Shown: positions 41,394 through 53,758, numbered from the stretch's first letter. The stretch: 64,000 bases of DNA from Platerodrilus igneus (GCA_036346225.1 JARFIW010000108.1:4916501-4980500); one strand, 5' to 3'. The notes: generated from the sequence alone by a model not told the origin. Numbers and translations are program-made.

Positions 41394-44347
41394 TCAAAAT
41401 CAAAACTGCATCATTTTGGGTGATGATGTTAGGTTAGGGTTTCATGACTAAGTCAATAATATTAGTAGTCTTTGCCATCCTTTAGCTATTCACTATTTAT
41501 TGTGACTTGCTGTCATTTAGACTGTGTTGTCGCATTCTCTGATTTGGTCGACGAAGAGTGTGAGATCTCGCAAAAAAAATTGAGGGGATTTAATAAAAAA
41601 TACAAATTAGTGTTGTAAATAAAATAAAAATAAGAAATAGTAATTTGTAAAGAAATTTCTTAACTGCTAATGTAAACAATAAACTATACATAAAATTTCA
41701 TAAAGTTTCTTAATAACTAATCGCGGGTTCAAATCCTGCTGTCAGCGAAAAAAGATTGGTTTGCTGTCAGTTCGACTAGAGTATTCAACATAAATAATGT
41801 GTGAATAAGAAATTCCATTCAAACTTCTTAAATACATGATGACGTATTAGTCGTTTAAAGAAATTTGGTTGGAACAAGCAAAATCATCTGAGGTAATTAT
41901 TCATAATACCTAGTAATCTGGAGTTAATACTTTCCAGGAAAAATAATATACAATAATATATAAATGAAATCAAAAATCACTTAAGTTTGTGCCATATTAA
42001 AGTAAAATGTTCATATGGAATAAAAATTAGTTAATTGTAATCCACGTAAAAAGTATCAGGGAGAAAAAGAATTGTCGTTATTCTAATTCCTAGTTAAGAT
42101 AAGATTTTTTGTTCTATATTTAGTATTGACGAACTACGGTAATCATTAAAAAAAATTGTATTTCCTTGGTAATGTCTTATATAGAGAAAAATAATTATGA
42201 CTCAGTCGGAGAAAGAGCGGAATACGTGAACGTCTCGTTGTCCCATTGAGTCTTACAAATATTGAATAAAAAATAGCATGCGTTCTGTACGTATATAAAT
42301 TAAAATTAAATTCAAAAGATAAAGCAAAAGGTTTGCTTACAAGTCATCAAAAGAAAATTTAAAAGTAATGACTTTAAACAAAAAAAAAATTAGGTGTTCT
42401 CAATATAAAAAAAATTATTGTCAGTGAATGGTTTATTTAGTTAGGTAGGGCTTTGAAAAAAAAAAAGAAAATTCGATATTATTATGATTTCGGCTTAACA
42501 TGTATTAACCAATGGTTCCAAAACTGTTTAAATCCGAAGAAGTAGGCTAAGTTTCTCCAGCAGTTGAGGTTGCTCAAAATTCGAGTCTGGAAAGGTTAGC
42601 TAGGTCTCTCCCGCCTTGGTACTCATGACCGTATAAAATAAATAATATCTTTATAATTAAAAAAATTAGTTTATACTTTTCAAAATCATGTTTACTGTCT
42701 GTAGAGCTGTCTAGATCCATATCAGTAAAACAAGAAATATGAAAAAATAATTTTGAAACGTTTTGTCAAAAAGATAAATCTTGGTTGGTAGATAATACGT
42801 AATAATTGTATTTAAAATACTTTAATTCTTGAGTATTGATAACTCATATGAAATTTGTTATAAAAAGATAATTTTCTAAATATGTTCGTAAAGGTCCTAT
42901 TTGGAATAATAACTGATTCCAATAAATGATAAATTGGCTGTGCTTATCAATGGGTAATTTTTACATTAAAAAATTAAACAAATGTATCTCCATTGGAAAA
43001 ATGAAAATCTTAACTTTAAACTTTTTAAGAAGTGGTTTCTGTTCGAGCAGTATCTAATGACTGTCAGAAAGTAATTTTCCAAATAAATCTGTTGGTTTAG
43101 GCTTTCATATTATCGAAACTATATGTTTGAGCTAATTATTGACATTATTGGAAAAATGCAACGTTTGTAAAACCTATGTTTTCGAAATTTGGTAGCTATA
43201 AAATTAAACAAGAAGGATACAACATTTTATTTTATTCTGTTTATGCGAGTATAATTATACTAACATGTTAAATTAGGAATGTGGTATTTAGACAAGAAAT
43301 TCTAACAGCTATGAGGTAAGCATGGAAGAATCGCATAAAGAAATTTTTTAATCGTTGATTGTGATTCATCTGCAAGATAATTGTGTCATTTTATCTTTGG
43401 TGCAAGGAAATTGTGTGTAGCCCAAATGAGTAATATGGCTGGTAAGTTCGAGGATGTCTACACGTTGATAAGATAATACAGTAAAATTTGTCGCAATTAT
43501 AAGAAATTATGATAAATGTGTAGTATAAATTAGTTTTTGTGGTATTAATTTAAGTGACTATACGTGAATAAAGTAGTTTAAATCATCTGATGTATTTCCT
43601 TTAGTTATTTATAATTATAAATAATTATAGTCTGAAAATCGTTGCATTGAAGTGTACAAAGTTTTATAGAAAGTGCTATTCTGTGTTGTTTTTCGCAATA
43701 AAAATTTATGTGGAATAAGTGAGAACTTTTTGTGTCTATAGTTTGGATTTTTAAGGGTTGAAAATAAATTCAAGGTGAGTAATAATGTTTAAGAAAACCA
43801 TACGTAAGAGCTTTGTTGTGTTAGGCCAGTTTGAGTCAGGTTAGATTTGATAAAGGATTCTTGATGTGTCATTCTTTCCAAAATAATATCTTGCTTCTGC
43901 ATTCGTGCTTTAAGAAAATAAAACTGGTTTTGTGTCCTTTTAATTATAAATTTGACAAAATTGTTGTCAGTACTAAAATATTGCTAAAATTAGAAATTTT
44001 TTCATTTCTGCGTAATTGCGAAAATAATTGTCCCTGAGAAGAAAAATTTTACGGGTCAATAATGGGTCTAATTGAATTGGTGTATTTCTCTTTCAAAATT
44101 AGTTTAAATATTTTAGTTGTGCCTAAAAGCGTGTAGCGTTGTAATTAGTTCAAAAAAGACTTGACAAATCTGTTTATTTCACAACAAAATAAATTTACAT
44201 TTGTGTAGTTTAGCCAAAATTTAAAGGTACTGAAGAAATAGCATTTATTTTAGTCAAAGTTTTATATTATATGGTTTACTGCATCCGTGTAGGTTTAAAA
44301 TAATAGTAGACAGAAATTGTTAGCATTCTCGTCTGATTCGTTTATTA
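41394..44347. other. AT-rich interior without recognised genes
   Basis: Nearly 3 kb of A/T-rich sequence with no RT, RNase H or integrase motif in any frame I could follow. At 41724-41750 GCGGGTTCAAATCCTGCTGT looks like a tRNA T-arm (B box) without the rest of a tRNA. Confidence 0.4.
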
Positions 44348-44351
44348 TTGG

Positions 44352-45085
44352 TGTTACGTGCCAAGGGTCACTTTAACATTGTATTTAGGTTAAGTTGTTG
44401 TACGGAAGTTTCCCGCCATATTTTCAAATACGCGAGACGCGGGAATTTTTAAATAGACTAGGCGGAGCTTCCGATACGTCAGAGTAGTGAGTTTGCGTAG
44501 TGTGCATATTTCTATAGGGGTATGGCAATACTAGACAAAGAGTGGGGTCGAGTTTTGGTGACGCTCGGAATCGTGGCTGTTTTCGGGGGATCTTCGAGTG
44601 AAGTGGAGTTAAGTGGAGGTTTTGTGGTGACGTATCGTAGCTTACCTATGTAGTTTCCCTGCTTAATTATCTTTGTTTTGTCGTTCCTAATTAACCTATT
44701 CCTGTCGTTCCACTACATTTAGGACGGATATGACCTGGAGCAGCCCACGACCGAGGTCCATGCTCAACCAACACCACTGGGACCCGGAGCAATATCTTCA
44801 CTATCGACCCGGAAGGATGATAGGCGTACCTGGGAAAAGCCGGATATCATAAGAGAACAGCCACGATTCCGAGCGTCACCAAAACTCGACCCCACTCTTT
44901 GTCTAGTATTGCCATACCCCTATAGGGATATGCACACTACGCAAACTCACTACTCTGACGTATCGGAAGCTCCGCCTAGTCTATTTAAAAATTCCCGCGT
45001 CTCGCGTATTTGAAAATATGGCGGGAAACTTCCGTACAACAACTTAACCTAAATACAATGTTAAAGTAACCCTTGGCACGTAACA
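44352..45085. mobile_element. 734-bp foldback element with ~230-bp arms and TTGG duplication
   Basis: TGTTACGTGCCAAGGGTCAC (44352) and the following roughly 230 bases are repeated as the reverse complement ending CGTAACA at 45085; the arms share GGCGGAGCTTCCGATACGTC and GTGGGGTCGAGTTTTGGTGA and differ at few positions. Target duplication TTGG at 44348-44351 and 45086-45089. The central 280 bases are GC-richer than the host element. It breaks the retrotransposon pol just after the protease. Its TG..CA ends and 4-bp duplication recall an LTR turned into a palindrome. Confidence 0.88.
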
Positions 45086-45089
45086 TTGG

Positions 45090-45850
45090 ATATCTTCTGT
45101 CATGTCGAAGTCTGAATTAGCGTCAGTAAATGATTGTTCTTTTTTCCATTTTAAATTTACTGGTTTACGTTTGTAATCTGTGATTTGTACTAATACTGAG
45201 TTTTGTGCCAATTCTTTTTGAGGTATAATTTCTCCGATTGTAGTATTGTTTAATAATTTTATTTGCCCTTGTTTATGAGAAAGAATACTTGCCTTTAGAG
45301 CAATTTTGTGTTTATATGGGGTTTTCGTAATGGTTAGGTCTTGTTCAGTGACAAAATTTGTATTTGGTACAAACGAAAAAGCTTTAGGTATTTTCGTACA
45401 CATAACGTTTATTGGATATTGGTTTATTGCGATATACGGTAATATCTTCTGCTAATTGAACTTTTATAGGTTTGTCATTATCAATTTCTTCATAATATTG
45501 ATTTCCCAAAAAATTATCTGTGACTAAAGCATTTTTAGAAACGTGTTGTTCAGTTCTTGTGCTTGCCAAACTTATCGTCCTATTTTGAAAATTCAAAATG
45601 GCTTTATTATCTTCTAAAAATTTCAAGCCAAATATAAGAGGTGCAGGTAGTTCTCTGATGACTAATGTAGGTATTGCAGTATTTCGTCCTTCTAAATTAA
45701 TAGTTATATTCGATTTTCCTAAAACTGGCAGGGTTCTATTGTCTGCTGTTTTAAGTCCTAAGTTCGTTTGCGGGTGTACTGAAATATCATTGAAAAATTT
45801 TCTCGAAGCGATATTGTAGTAAGATCTCGTGTCAAGCAAAACTGAAATTT
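45090..45850 (-). pseudogene. pol: Retrotransposon aspartic protease and start of pol
   Basis: The - strand frame at 45839 opens LDTRSYYNIASRKFF, the place of the D-T-G-A/S active site; Gly is Arg (CGA for GGA), which should abolish activity. Later LPAPLIFGLKFLEDNKAILN matches the second half of a retropepsin fold (I-[IL]-G-x-x-F/L). The overlapping frame 45403-45090 (LVQITDYKRKPVNLKWKK) resembles the linker before RT in gypsy elements, then runs into the foldback. Frameshift near 45400. Confidence 0.7.
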
Positions 45851-45972
45851 CCCGATTTTTGTAAAAAGCTTTTACTGTATATAATTTGTCTGCGTCCGTA
45901 TTTAAAAATAAAGGACTATTTTTATATTCATAGTTTATGTATTGGGATTTCCTACCCTTATGATTATTAAAT

Positions 45973-47035
45973 TTATACGTTTCGTATCTTTCCGATTTCG
46001 GTCGGAGTAAAAAGTATATGCATTATTTCTCGCATCTCTGCTATATCTACAATTAGATGAGGGAAATTTATATGGCTTATTCGAATACCTATTTTGCTGA
46101 TAGAATGCTTATTTTTGGGGTTGAAGTCTACTAAAAAATTATTTTTAAAATTGTAACTCCCTTGAATGAGATATTTATTTTTCCTACATGAAGAAGTAGA
46201 GTGTCCAGTTTTATGACACGTTGAACATTGTGGTATAAAATTATGTGCTTTACGATTAAAATGAAAATACTGTCGTGGCCTATAATCCTGTGAATTTCTT
46301 TGTAAATGCATATATTGGTTCCCTGTGTACCAATTTTTATAAAAAATGTTAGAGTCGAGCCTATCGAAATTTCTCCATTGTTTGCCTTTTTGAAAAAAAA
46401 TAGTCCGCTTTGTATTTTGTGAAAAGGTAAATAAATTTGATTGGTTTAGTAATGGATAGTGTAAAGAATTAGATTGGATATCTGACAAGGTATATGCTAT
46501 ACTTCGTAATAAATTTTCAGTAATGTCCCTATTTGAAACTAATAAAATGAAATTATTCCGTAATTCGGGTAAAAGTCCTCGTGCGAAATAATCTGCAAAG
46601 TCTGAAATTGAAACAGTGGGTGTAACATCCATACGTAAATTTTGAAGTGCAAAATAAAAATCCGTAGAAGTTCTTTTGGCATCTGATGTCTTGAGCGAAA
46701 ACGATTAAAAAGTTGTTGCGGTAATTTAGGTCCTCCATAATATTACAAGAAAGCGTTCTTTACGTCAGTCCAAGTTTTACTACTATTTTCAGGGTAATTA
46801 ATAAAGTTTTTAATTCACATTTGTGAACTATCTAATAAGAAACAAAAAAAAAATGAATTTCATGAGAATCATCCCAAGAATTTAAATTAGCGCATTTTTC
46901 AAAGTTCTTTAAGTATTCAAAACAATTGGTCTTGCCTGGACTAAAGGTTTTTGGCTTGATGTAGGTAGGCATGATTGGGTTTAATATAGACTGCATTACG
47001 TAAGAAAGTGTATGCTTCGCCATAATCAGTTGTGA
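45973..47035 (-). pseudogene. gag: Retrotransposon gag with CCHC zinc knuckle
   Basis: N-terminal piece 47023-46832 (MAKHTLSYVMQSILN, FEYLKNFEKCANLNSW) resembles a retrotransposon capsid start. A frameshifted middle (46738-46553) and the C-terminal frame 46632-45973 follow, the latter with the nucleocapsid knuckle CSTCHKTGHSTSSC (C-x2-C-x4-H-x4-C) preceded by basic Arg/Tyr-rich sequence. Three frames and at least two shifts; the gene is dead. Confidence 0.75.
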
Positions 47036-47410
47036 TAAGAATTTGTGGTTTATATGTTCGACAGTGATTTATTTATTTTTCTGGTTATGGTGAAAAAATT
47101 TGTGCTGCAGAAAATTTTGCTAATGATAACTATAGATTAAAAATAAGCGAGGTGAAAAATTTTACTGTCGGTTTCGTATTGTCTGGAATTAAATTACTTA
47201 TCTATAATTGTGTTTCCTGCTTTTCATTATTTTAATGCAATTTTAATGTTTGATGACAAACTAAAATAAAAATATTAGAGAATGATGTAACTTTTATTAA
47301 CCTTGATAATAGTCAGAATGCAAAATAAGTAATTAATAACTTTAAATATGGGTCCTTGTTATTGTTTTAAGTTGTCAAACTCAATTAATAGTAAAGGCGC
47401 TTCCACCAAA

Positions 47411-48200
47411 TGTTAAGTACACTTTTGTTGATTGTTAATTATACTTGGGCGTGATGGCGTAGCTTGGTAATGTGATGGTAGAGTCTTTCGTAGTGAGAGG
47501 TGGTACTTAACTCAGGTCCTAGGGACCTAAGGATCTAAAGGGGTCTATAGGAACCGCGATGGGGTTTTGGAACAAGACACTCTTGTAAAACGATTATAAT
47601 AATAAAGTGTAATGATAAGATGGACGTAAACAACAATATTTAATAAACAATAAATAAACTTAAAGCTAAATGACATGTAACAAAAAGCAAAGCAGTAAAA
47701 GAGTTAAGGAATTACTTAAGTGACAATCTGTACTAAAATGTTTCAGCAACCATAAAAGATTAAGTCACCATTTTGATGGTTGGCTCTGAGCCGACTTGCT
47801 CCAGAGCAGTGGATGAACTAGGATCATACACAGACTGACTGACTGACTGACTCTGGTGCTTTGTCTTTTATAACTGCTGATAACAAGGAATGGGTTTTCT
47901 GCCGAAGGTTGTGGCAAGCGATAAAAGTGTATGTTTAATGGTGGTAAGTCAAAACTTCTCAGAGTTCTAGGACATCTGCAGGAAATCTAATTGTGGTTGC
48001 TACAAAGTAAAGACACAGTAAAGTCCTGACCAAAAGATTAAATATACAAAAAGATAAGTGTGGTGAGGTAATTTCAAGAACATGACATTGGATAAACATG
48101 ATGCAAGTTTTCCTACAACAAAGGATGTTCGACTTACTGATTCTGTTACAATGTAACATTTTAAAAATAATCTAAAATAATGGCTTCGCTATATACAACA
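47411..48200 (-). repeat. 5' LTR of the 8.8-kb retrotransposon
   Basis: Partner of 39383-40173. On the - strand it is followed by TTTGGTGGAAGCGCC at the place of the primer-binding site. 47036-47410 is the leader. Confidence 0.88.
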
Positions 48201-48370
48201 ACTCCAACAAAATAATGGCGAATTTTAGACATCCACAAAGAAATTAGTCTTCCTTAAACGCCGAGTGTCATTTCTTGTCATTATTATTCTATGATCAAGG
48301 TTGTCAAAGTCTCCAGTCATCACTTGACGCATCAGCTGACATGTTTGAGATGAGGACATACAGAACATAA

Positions 48371-49553
48371 GGCGTTTTCGGAAACTTATTCGGATCACTT
48401 ACACTAGTAATCGTGGCTTTCGTTAACCAAGAGTTAGTTACCAAGATCAGTGATCTGTGTTACTCTGCTGTTTAGGCAGAGTCAAAAGTAACCTGATTAG
48501 ATGCGCATACGTTTAGCGCAGTTGACATCTTATTATTCCATACAGTGTTTGTTTGGTTGTTGTCGGTTTACTACATCTAAATTTTGCAACAGCAATGGAT
48601 ACTCTTACTAGATGCGAATACTGTGATTACATTAATACAAGATCATTTGTAATAAAGCATGTTCGTGAGAATCATTCTTTTAAACAGAGCTATATTGGTC
48701 AGCTTAATTAGTTTAAAGTGAAAAAAGAATAAAGCATTTAATATTTTAGAGCATATTTTCGACAATGATGAAAAGCCTGAAAGTGCGGCAGATATGGGTG
48801 CAGAAGAATCTACTAATGGTCAATTCTCTATTGGCACAGAAAGCACCCTTACGGATAGAATCGACTTGTCAGGAGCAATTTCTGAGAAAGTTAGCTGAAG
48901 TCAACAGCAGGTATTGTTACTTCTGGATATGTATAGAAAATATTCTCTTAAATTTGAGGATAAGAAAACAACAAATAAAGCACTCTGGAGGTTAATAGCA
49001 CAGTAAATTGTTGAAATAAATGGTAATACTTTTACCGCTGAGCAGTGTGAAAATAAGTTTAAAAATATGAAAAAAACTTATAAAAAAATTCGCGATATAA
49101 CGGCCAAAGCGAGCGAGGTTCCATAACATGGATGTATTTTGAAGAAGTGGAGAAACTGTTTCAAGAAACTCCAGAAACACAGCCCTTACGTGTCATTAGT
49201 ACTTTAGAAGGAAGTGTTTTATGTTTTTCCAAGTTTAATGAAATGTTTCCACATCCCGTTTGTACTAACTCTAATTGCAATATAAGTAATAGTAGAAAAA
49301 GAACAAGTGAAGGCCGAAAGGAACCCGAATGGTTTAAAAAATTTTGCGTTAAGTGCCAGGAAAGGCATAATATAAAATGGTTAGGCAAGACAAATTCCTG
49401 TCTTTACTAGAGAAATTAGTGGAAAAGGAAGACTGATGTTTCTAAAGTTTCATTATTTGTATGTAATATCAGTTGACATTCATTTTCATTATACTTGGTT
49501 ATTTTATATTAAAAAATATGTTATGTTTAAAGCTTGTCTAGTTTTATAAGTAT
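48371..49553 (+). mobile_element. Harbinger transposon, copy 2, left part only
   Basis: Starts GGCGTTTTCGGAAACTTA like copy 1 at 1027 and follows it to the solo LTR at 49554. The half with the transposase is missing: after the LTR comes the left end of another MADF/BESS element. The preceding 48201-48370 is outer-element sequence. Confidence 0.82.
48595..49436 (+). pseudogene. Myb/SANT-like Harbinger protein, copy 2
   Basis: Homologue of 1283-2126. It keeps the N-terminal finger (CEYCDYINTRSFVIKHVRENH) and lacks the TAG seen in copy 1 (AAG here), but has its own stops, including TGA replacing Trp in KLAEVNSR-type sequence near 48896 and TAA near 49005, plus a 1-base loss near 49098. So the two copies decayed independently. 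Confidence 0.72.
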
Positions 49554-50087
49554 TGTAGCGGGGTACTACTACCGCGTTTCACTAATTTAAAACAAGTAAT
49601 AGCAAGAGTCTTTATTACTCACTGTTCACAAGTCTAATTAACAGTATATGCCTTATTTATAGATGTCTTCAGTTCAATTAACAATGAAGCACTATCACAC
49701 TAATAAATTTACAAGCACTAATATCTTCTTAAACTAACTTCTTAACCATAGGTCCATCAACAACACTAACACAACTATTTATTTATTACACTTTGGTCTA
49801 TTTACGTATTCTACAAGCTCCATGTACATTAGACACGTGCACATAACATTTATGTATACACTTGGACTTCCAAAAACTCAACTATTTAACTTTTCACGAT
49901 ATAATTTATCTTCGACATTCTGATATAGACTAACTCTGTGCTTCCTCATCGGTCTTATTTATACCCTGGATTAATAAGGATGACTCACTCTCCAGTAATT
50001 TCTAGAAGAATCTCGGTCCCTGTAGAATATGCAGTGCTTACGGCGTTTGTGTGTGTTTGACGGGTTGCCTAATAGTAGCTCGCAACA
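49554..50087 (-). mobile_element. Solo LTR, copy 2, same site as copy 1
   Basis: 534 bases, GTAT on its left as at 2241, in the same Harbinger position (after AGTTTTATAAGTAT). On its right the Harbinger sequence does not resume; ATACGTTTC of the next element follows. So LTR insertion came before the copies separated. Confidence 0.85.
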
Positions 50088-50347
50088 ATACGTTTCTCAA
50101 AAAAAGTGACCTTGTTCATACATTACGTTAGTTTTAACGTACAAAAAATAGATGACTTCAACCATTATTCTGTAGGTATACAGATGCAGCGGGAAATTTA
50201 TAAGCGTTGGGTTAGAACGTGCTTTAAATATTTAAATTGAGTATTGTATTCAAAACTGCTTAATTTAGGCTTTAATGTAATGAACTGAAATTATCACGTA
50301 GAACAAGATCAGTACAATAAACAAAAGGGAGGTTGAACAATATACAA

Positions 50348-50392
50348 TAGAATAATAATACACTACGTTAGCGTGAGTGAATTATTATTCTA
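50348..50392. repeat. Conserved palindrome, copy 3
   Basis: TAGAATAATAATACACTA against TGAATTATTATTCTA around CGTTAGCG; one arm has a changed base (GTGAATTA for GTGTATTA). Confidence 0.75.
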
Positions 50393-50899
50393 TGGATATA
50401 CCAACAAAATAATGACGGATTTTAGACATCCGCAAAGAAATTTGGTCTTCCTAAAACGCAGAGTGTCATTTCTTGTCGTTATTATTCTATGATCAAGATT
50501 GTCAAAGTTTCCAGCCATCACTTGACGCATCAGCTGACATGTTTGTGGTGAGGACATAGAGAACATACAGTAAAGGCTGGTTTATAATAAATGTTAACTT
50601 AATCTTTTCTGTAACCGTAAAAATACAAACACTAGAAAACTATGCAACTGTTCATAATGACTGGGAACAGGATGATAACTTAGACCGCTACCTTAGGTGT
50701 TCCTAATTTTTAATTCTAGAGGAATAAGGAATAAGTTCGACCAATAGTATCTTCAGATAATCTCACATGATTGACATGTTTGGACATAACGCCTGTATGC
50801 GTGCTAGTACCACTACCATACTTTAAAGAAATCATTTTATTTCTGTAAATGAGCTGATTCAGTTGTTTTTATCTTTTGGTTTTGCATTTATTTATATTC

Positions 50900-51709
50900 A
50901 AGTTTTGATGTAAAATTGGTATGCTTGGTGGAAAAATTCGACTCAATTATAATAAAATAGAGAAGCTTTATAAAGATAAGTTGGCTACAGAAAATGCATG
51001 GCAATTTATTGCGCTGGAAATGAAATTACCAGGTTAGATAACAGCTAGTTGTTATGAAAATGCATAATCGTGTAATAAATAATTTTTTAGTTATTGATTG
51101 CATGGCACAGTGGGTAGCAATCCACAACAGATTTTCTAAAGAAAGGAGCAAGCATTTGCCATCTGGTTCTGGTGTTAGGTCTTTGAAAGAGTGGCATTTG
51201 ATGAAGTATTTAGGCTTTTTATTTCCAATCGTACGTAAACGAACAACGTTTGTTAATGTAGAAGAAGAACCATCGATAAATACTTAATCTGATGATCTTT
51301 TCCTTCACTCTTCAGAAACTCAATTGATATTACACGAAGATATAGGTAAGTAATATTTAAATTAAAAAAATTGTTATTGTCATTAGGTGTATTTGAATAA
51401 GAAGAGCACGAAGTAGCTATTGATGCAGAAATTAGACCGGGGACGCCATTTACTTCACAACCAAAACCACTTTATTCAAGTAGAAGTTCCAGCAGCTCTT
51501 CTAACAAAATTGGTAAAAGCTTAGGTGATGCTGTAGGAATGTTTCATACATTTATATCTGAGAGAAGTGCTGCTCGTGTGGACAATTGTCCAATTAGAAG
51601 CTTTTGTCTACCTTTATGCGATGATTTGAAGCGAATAGATAAGAAAAAATTAATGAAAGGTAAAATTGAAATTTTGCTAATTATCGAACATTATGGTGAA
51701 AAAAATTAA
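50900..51709 (+). pseudogene. MADF-BESS protein, copy 3
   Basis: Same layout as 4630-5436: LVCLVEKF-type start, AWQFIALEM, then WVAIHNRFSKERSKHL, SLKEWHLMKYLGFL, the GTAAGT..ATTAG intron near 51345-51386 and the C-terminal RSFCLPLCDDLKRIDKKKLM BESS-like helix. Stops: TAA at about 51285 and in the third exon near 51399. The diagnostic Trp and aromatic positions of MADF are kept. Confidence 0.7.
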
Positions 51710-51822
51710 ATACTTTTTTAATAACTTTTTCATACTATTGTTATATATTTTTACACTAAATCATTTCATGCTTTTAAAGACAAGCAATTTCATAATCTTA
51801 AAATTTATGTATTTACGTTAAC

Positions 51823-52059
51823 CAAACTGTTTCTTGCGCGGAGGGGTCTAATAAATTTGTATATCGACTTACCTTCGCGCTTGTTTTATTGTTCTAAGAT
51901 GTAGTTCCTTACTCTTCAACTCAGTGGACTGTATTCGAGATTATAGTCCGTGTTACTTTGCACTTTCACTGAGTTTTCTAGAGGTTTATCAAATAAATTC
52001 GGCGGCACCATTGACTAACTCACTTTACCGAACAAAAAAACCGGCCGTTCCGTATCGAT
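51823..52059. other. Unrecognised sequence
   Basis: Moderately GC-rich. Contains ATCGATATCGAT palindromic words near 52055. No coding frame or repeat partner seen. Confidence 0.4.
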
Positions 52060-52470
52060 ATCGATAAGAAAGTGTTTTGTCACTACCCCTTTTTCAACTT
52101 ATTTTACACATATACAAAGGAGGTTTTACAACAGAATATCCCAAACATCCGAGACAGACTAAACTGTCACCACTTGGTCCCCTCACAAGGGCTCATTCAT
52201 TTTCTCACGGGGCATGGCCCTTATCCAACCTACAGGAACCGCTTCGACTTCCAAGACAACAACAACTGCACATGCGGTGAGATGGGGACACCGGAACATG
52301 TGGTGTTCCACTGCACCGAACTGCAACAGGACCTAGGAATGGACAGGACAATCCTACGGGACATACCCCTCTCGGACATGCTCTGGAACGAAAACATATT
52401 TTCTTACCTAAACAGAATCACTCACCAAACTACTACTATACTACACCAAAGGAACACAAACGGACTCTGA
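52060..52470 (+). pseudogene. LINE ORF2 C-terminus (jockey/R1-like zinc knuckle)
   Basis: The frame 52072-52470 reads LIHFLTGHGPYPTYRNRF followed by CTCGEMGTPEHVVFHC, the C-x-C..H..C motif with TGHG lead-in found after the RNase H region in I, R1 and jockey-group LINEs. RT and endonuclease are missing (5' truncation, typical for LINE insertions). Ends NTNGL-stop, followed by a long 3' UTR. Confidence 0.8.
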
Positions 52471-53758
52471 CAGGACACACACAAACACCATACAAACCCC
52501 ACACATCACAAATACCACAAACACAGATCACACGAAACACAGAAGTTTGACGTAACGCATCGAACGTGCAATACATAAGCACAATCCACCCAACACACAT
52601 GGGAACCGACAACAAACAAGTGGCATTCTCCCAAGGACATACCAGAAACCACGTGTCTCCTGAAGATCTACCAGAAGGCTCGTGAATCCTGACGACCGGG
52701 TGTGATACCAGTGAAAACGAAGTGAAAATAGTGAAAACGGCAAAAGTACGGCAAACGTACCTCAAACACAAGTTTCCCCCAGAACACTTATTAGCATTAG
52801 AATACTAACACTAGTAGGATAAGGACTCAATACTAACCATCTAAAATAAAAAATACAACTAACTAAAATAAACAAGAGACAATACTAACCAAATTTGTAA
52901 TTGCTTTAAGAAATCTAACCCTAGCTTCAGTAACGTAATGTTTATATTTCCAATGTTGTAGCGCAACTAAAAATTACTACAGGGGAAATATTCTGACAAC
53001 ATAATTACAACACATCAGCACGACAAAATACACGCAAGCACACACACACACACACAACAGAGACTGTACGTGGCCTCCCTTGTTTTCGGCTGCCGATAGC
53101 CAGGACACGTATAGGAACGCGTACTTTTCGGTTTCTGATTTCCGGCTACCGGCGGTTGGAAACCGGGAGAAGAAAACAGTCCCAAGGACCTCACCACAGA
53201 CATAAGCACACGCACACACAAACATGAAAACAATAAACACACACACCATTATAGCACACTGGCACGACAAAACACACACATACACACACCAAAACACACA
53301 CAAACACGCACGTACACGCACCTGCACGCACACGCATACGACACAGATATATACGCACACGTGCACACATACACACCAGGGACTGTACGTGGTTCTCCTG
53401 GTTTCCGGCTGCCGACGGCCAGGACACGTACAGGAATGCGAACTTCTCGGTTTCTGATTTCCGGCTGCCGACGGTCGGAAGCTGGGAAGGAAAGCAGTCC
53501 CAAGGACATTACCACAGAAAGAAACACACAAACACACACACACTCACGCACCCACACGCGCGCACAGACACAAACACACACACACACGAGTATTTCCAAA
53601 CGCAAATAATATAAAACTAACTAATATAATTTAAGGTAGCAAATAATTCTGTTAGATTTCTTAGGAGTAACAGGTTTGCTGTAATTTTTAGGTAGCAGAC
53701 TAAATGTAATGTTAGAATAAATAAAAAAAAAATAAAAAAAAAATAAAAAAAAATAAAC
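52471..53758 (+). mobile_element. LINE 3' UTR with tandem 331-bp CA-rich units and A-rich tail
   Basis: Two units begin at 53060 and 53391 (GACTGTACGTGG), each with a GC-rich core (GGCTGCCGA..CCAGGACACGTA, TTTCTGATTTCCGGCT) and a (CA)n stretch with CG variants. The tail 53725-53758 is A-rich (AAATAAAAAAAAAATAAA). Repeated 3' UTR units are known in some LINEs and may help RT recognition. Frames across it are low-complexity and not coding. Confidence 0.78.

Larger units (their letters stand above)
39383..48200 (-). mobile_element. LTR retrotransposon, 8.8 kb, gag and protease only
   Basis: Direct LTRs 39383-40173 and 47411-48200 (about 790 bases, TGTTAAGTAC..ATATACAACA, a few percent different). 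The flanks ATAC and ACTC line up with a single site in the uninterrupted element, consistent with a diverged 4-bp duplication. Gag and protease lie on - next to the right LTR, so that is the 5' LTR; a purine-rich GGGTGGGGCATG precedes the left LTR as a polypurine tract. RT, RNase H and integrase are not visible in 40174-44350, so it is a deletion derivative or parasitic element. Confidence 0.82.
50088..51822 (+). mobile_element. MADF/BESS element, copy 3, about 1.73 kb, no nested insert
   Basis: Left end ATACGTTTCTCAAAAAAAGTG, palindrome at 50348-50392, MADF/BESS gene, right end near TTTACGTTAACC. It is the reference for an uninterrupted element and supplies the empty site of the Harbinger insertion (AGAACATACAG/TAAAGGCTGG near 50570). 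Confidence 0.78.

Noticed and set aside
52977..53609. Several long frames rich in Cys/Val or Thr/His on both strands
   Set aside because: Translation of (CA)n repeats and duplicated UTR units; low complexity, no domain.
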